DNA from: Anaeromyces robustus | Taxonomy: Eukaryota > Neocallimastigomycota > Neocallimastigomycetes > Neocallimastigales > Neocallimastigaceae | Assembly (NCBI GenBank): GCA_002104895.1 | Contig: MCFG01000497.1 | Location: 1-41,960 of the forward strand | Direction of reading: 5' to 3' | Length of the DNA stretch: 41,960 bases | Part shown: positions 41,389 to 41,960 of the stretch, piece after piece | Layout: the number at the start of each line of letters is the position of its first letter | How positions within the stretch are numbered: the first letter of the stretch is position 1 | Program-made: the position numbers and the translations under genes | The notes under the pieces: generated by a model | Database searches by the model: none | What the model was told of the DNA's origin: nothing | Seen by the model: only the letters and a program-made list of their open reading frames with translations

Positions 41389-41960
41389 GAACTGATTTTT
41401 TGAACATCAGTAACGCGGTTGTCGTTACTGTTGTTTTTAGACTTATTATAAAAATTGTTGTTTTTATTAAAATTGATGCTTTTATTCTTCTTATCAGTAT
41501 TCTGCGGACGGGAATTTGAATTTTTCTTCTTGTCAGTTCTATTTCCGGAGAACTGACTGATCTTCGCATTCATTTCTTGAGAAGACTCTAACAAGATACA
41601 CTTTGTTATGATTTCTTCGAGCTTCTCAGGAAACTTTTCCATTTTGTTTATTTCATCCTTGTATTTAGGATGAAGACCTTTATAAAAGAACAAAGCTAAA
41701 GGTTCTTCAGGCCAAGCTAAATCAGCAGTTAACTTACGGAATTCATCAATGTACTCATTGATTTTACCGTAAGTATGTCTTATATTGGCTAGTTTAATCT
41801 TCTTTAGTTTCCTGTTAACGACGTCAGGAAAGGCTCTTTTTAATTCTTCTAAAAGAATCCATAAGGAGGATGGAATAGTACCAATAGGATATTTTGTTTG
41901 ATACCAACTTCTTGCAGCTCCACGCAACCTAGACTGAACGAAGTTGATTTTTGCTTCTCT
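41379..41960 (-). CDS. gag: Ty3/gypsy Gag, family 1 copy 2 (runs off the window)
   Basis: The C-terminal about 190 codons of a Gag nearly identical to 3916-4497 (RLRGAARSWYQTKYPIG, YIDEFRKLTADLAWPEE, basic tail). It continues beyond 41960, so the start is outside. The stop follows a conserved A AAA AAC heptamer (41382-41388). Confidence 0.9.
   Translation of the reverse strand, partial: REAKINFVQSRLRGAARSWYQTKYPIGTIPSSLWILLEELKRAFPDVVNRKLKKIKLANIRHTYGKINEYIDEFRKLTADLAWPEEPLALFFYKGLHPKYKDEINKMEKFPEKLEEIITKCILLESSQEMNAKISQFSGNRTDKKKNSNSRPQNTDKKNKSINFNKNNNFYNKSKNNSNDNRVTDVQKISSKN
41382..41388 (-). promoter_or_regulatory. -1 frameshift heptamer, copy 2
   Basis: The same A AAA AAC directly before the gag TAG (41379-41381) as in copy 1, with pol open in the -1 frame up to the homopolymer shift at 41160. 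Confidence 0.7.

Overview
The window is a eukaryotic, extremely AT-rich stretch made almost entirely of nested transposable elements. I found no host gene that I could name. The mix of Ty3/gypsy elements (some with integrase chromodomains), a Ty1/copia relic, a FLYWCH/MULE DNA transposon, long A/T homopolymers, AAAT microsatellites and Asn-rich proteins fits the repeat-rich genome of an early-diverging fungus. An anaerobic gut fungus is my best guess, but this is inference at low confidence.

Layout, left to right. Positions 1-5115 (minus) hold a Ty3/gypsy element, family 1, with gag and pol in a -1 frame relationship; its integrase is split by a solo-LTR-like insertion (470-1105). From 5600 to 10867 there are an RT relic, two copies of an LTR family called LTR-B here, and a 3.5-kb MULE transposon inserted into one of them with a 9-bp target duplication. 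From 11883 to 13197 there is a long-terminal-inverted-repeat element that was itself hit by an LTR-B. From 14112 to 16700 there is a degraded gag-pro element with an LTR-B-like 5' LTR. From 17412 to 22991 there is a pile of LTR-B copies carrying nested LTR-A and LTR-C insertions, plus the chromodomain end of another integrase. From 22992 to 28818 the two halves of one Ty3 family (family A) lie head to head: pol on plus, gag-protease on minus, with an LTR-A between them. From 28818 to 31431 an LTR-A is interrupted by a 1983-bp insert that looks like a piece of a CRESS-DNA-virus-like genome (capsid-like gene plus the end of a second, convergent gene). From 31432 to 34420 lies a copia pseudo-element. 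From 34421 to 37872 there are a divergent LTR-A, a gag fragment and two LTR-C copies. From 37886 to 41960 (minus) a pol from another Ty3 family is fused to a second copy of family 1.

How it works together. The intact reading frames (family 1 gag and pol, family A pol and gag-pro, the viral capsid-like frame) suggest that several insertions are fairly recent. Exact target duplications order the events: LTR-B into the inverted-repeat element, LTR-A into LTR-B, MULE into LTR-B, and viral DNA into LTR-A. Most LTR-B copies carry a tRNA-like A-box/B-box pair upstream of a TATA-like motif, so they may carry both RNA polymerase III and II signals.

The observations most worth a second look are the viral-like insert at 29303-31285 and the tRNA-like module in LTR-B. 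Family names (LTR-A, LTR-B, LTR-C, family 1, family A) are local labels only. All homology calls come from reading motifs; no database search was made.
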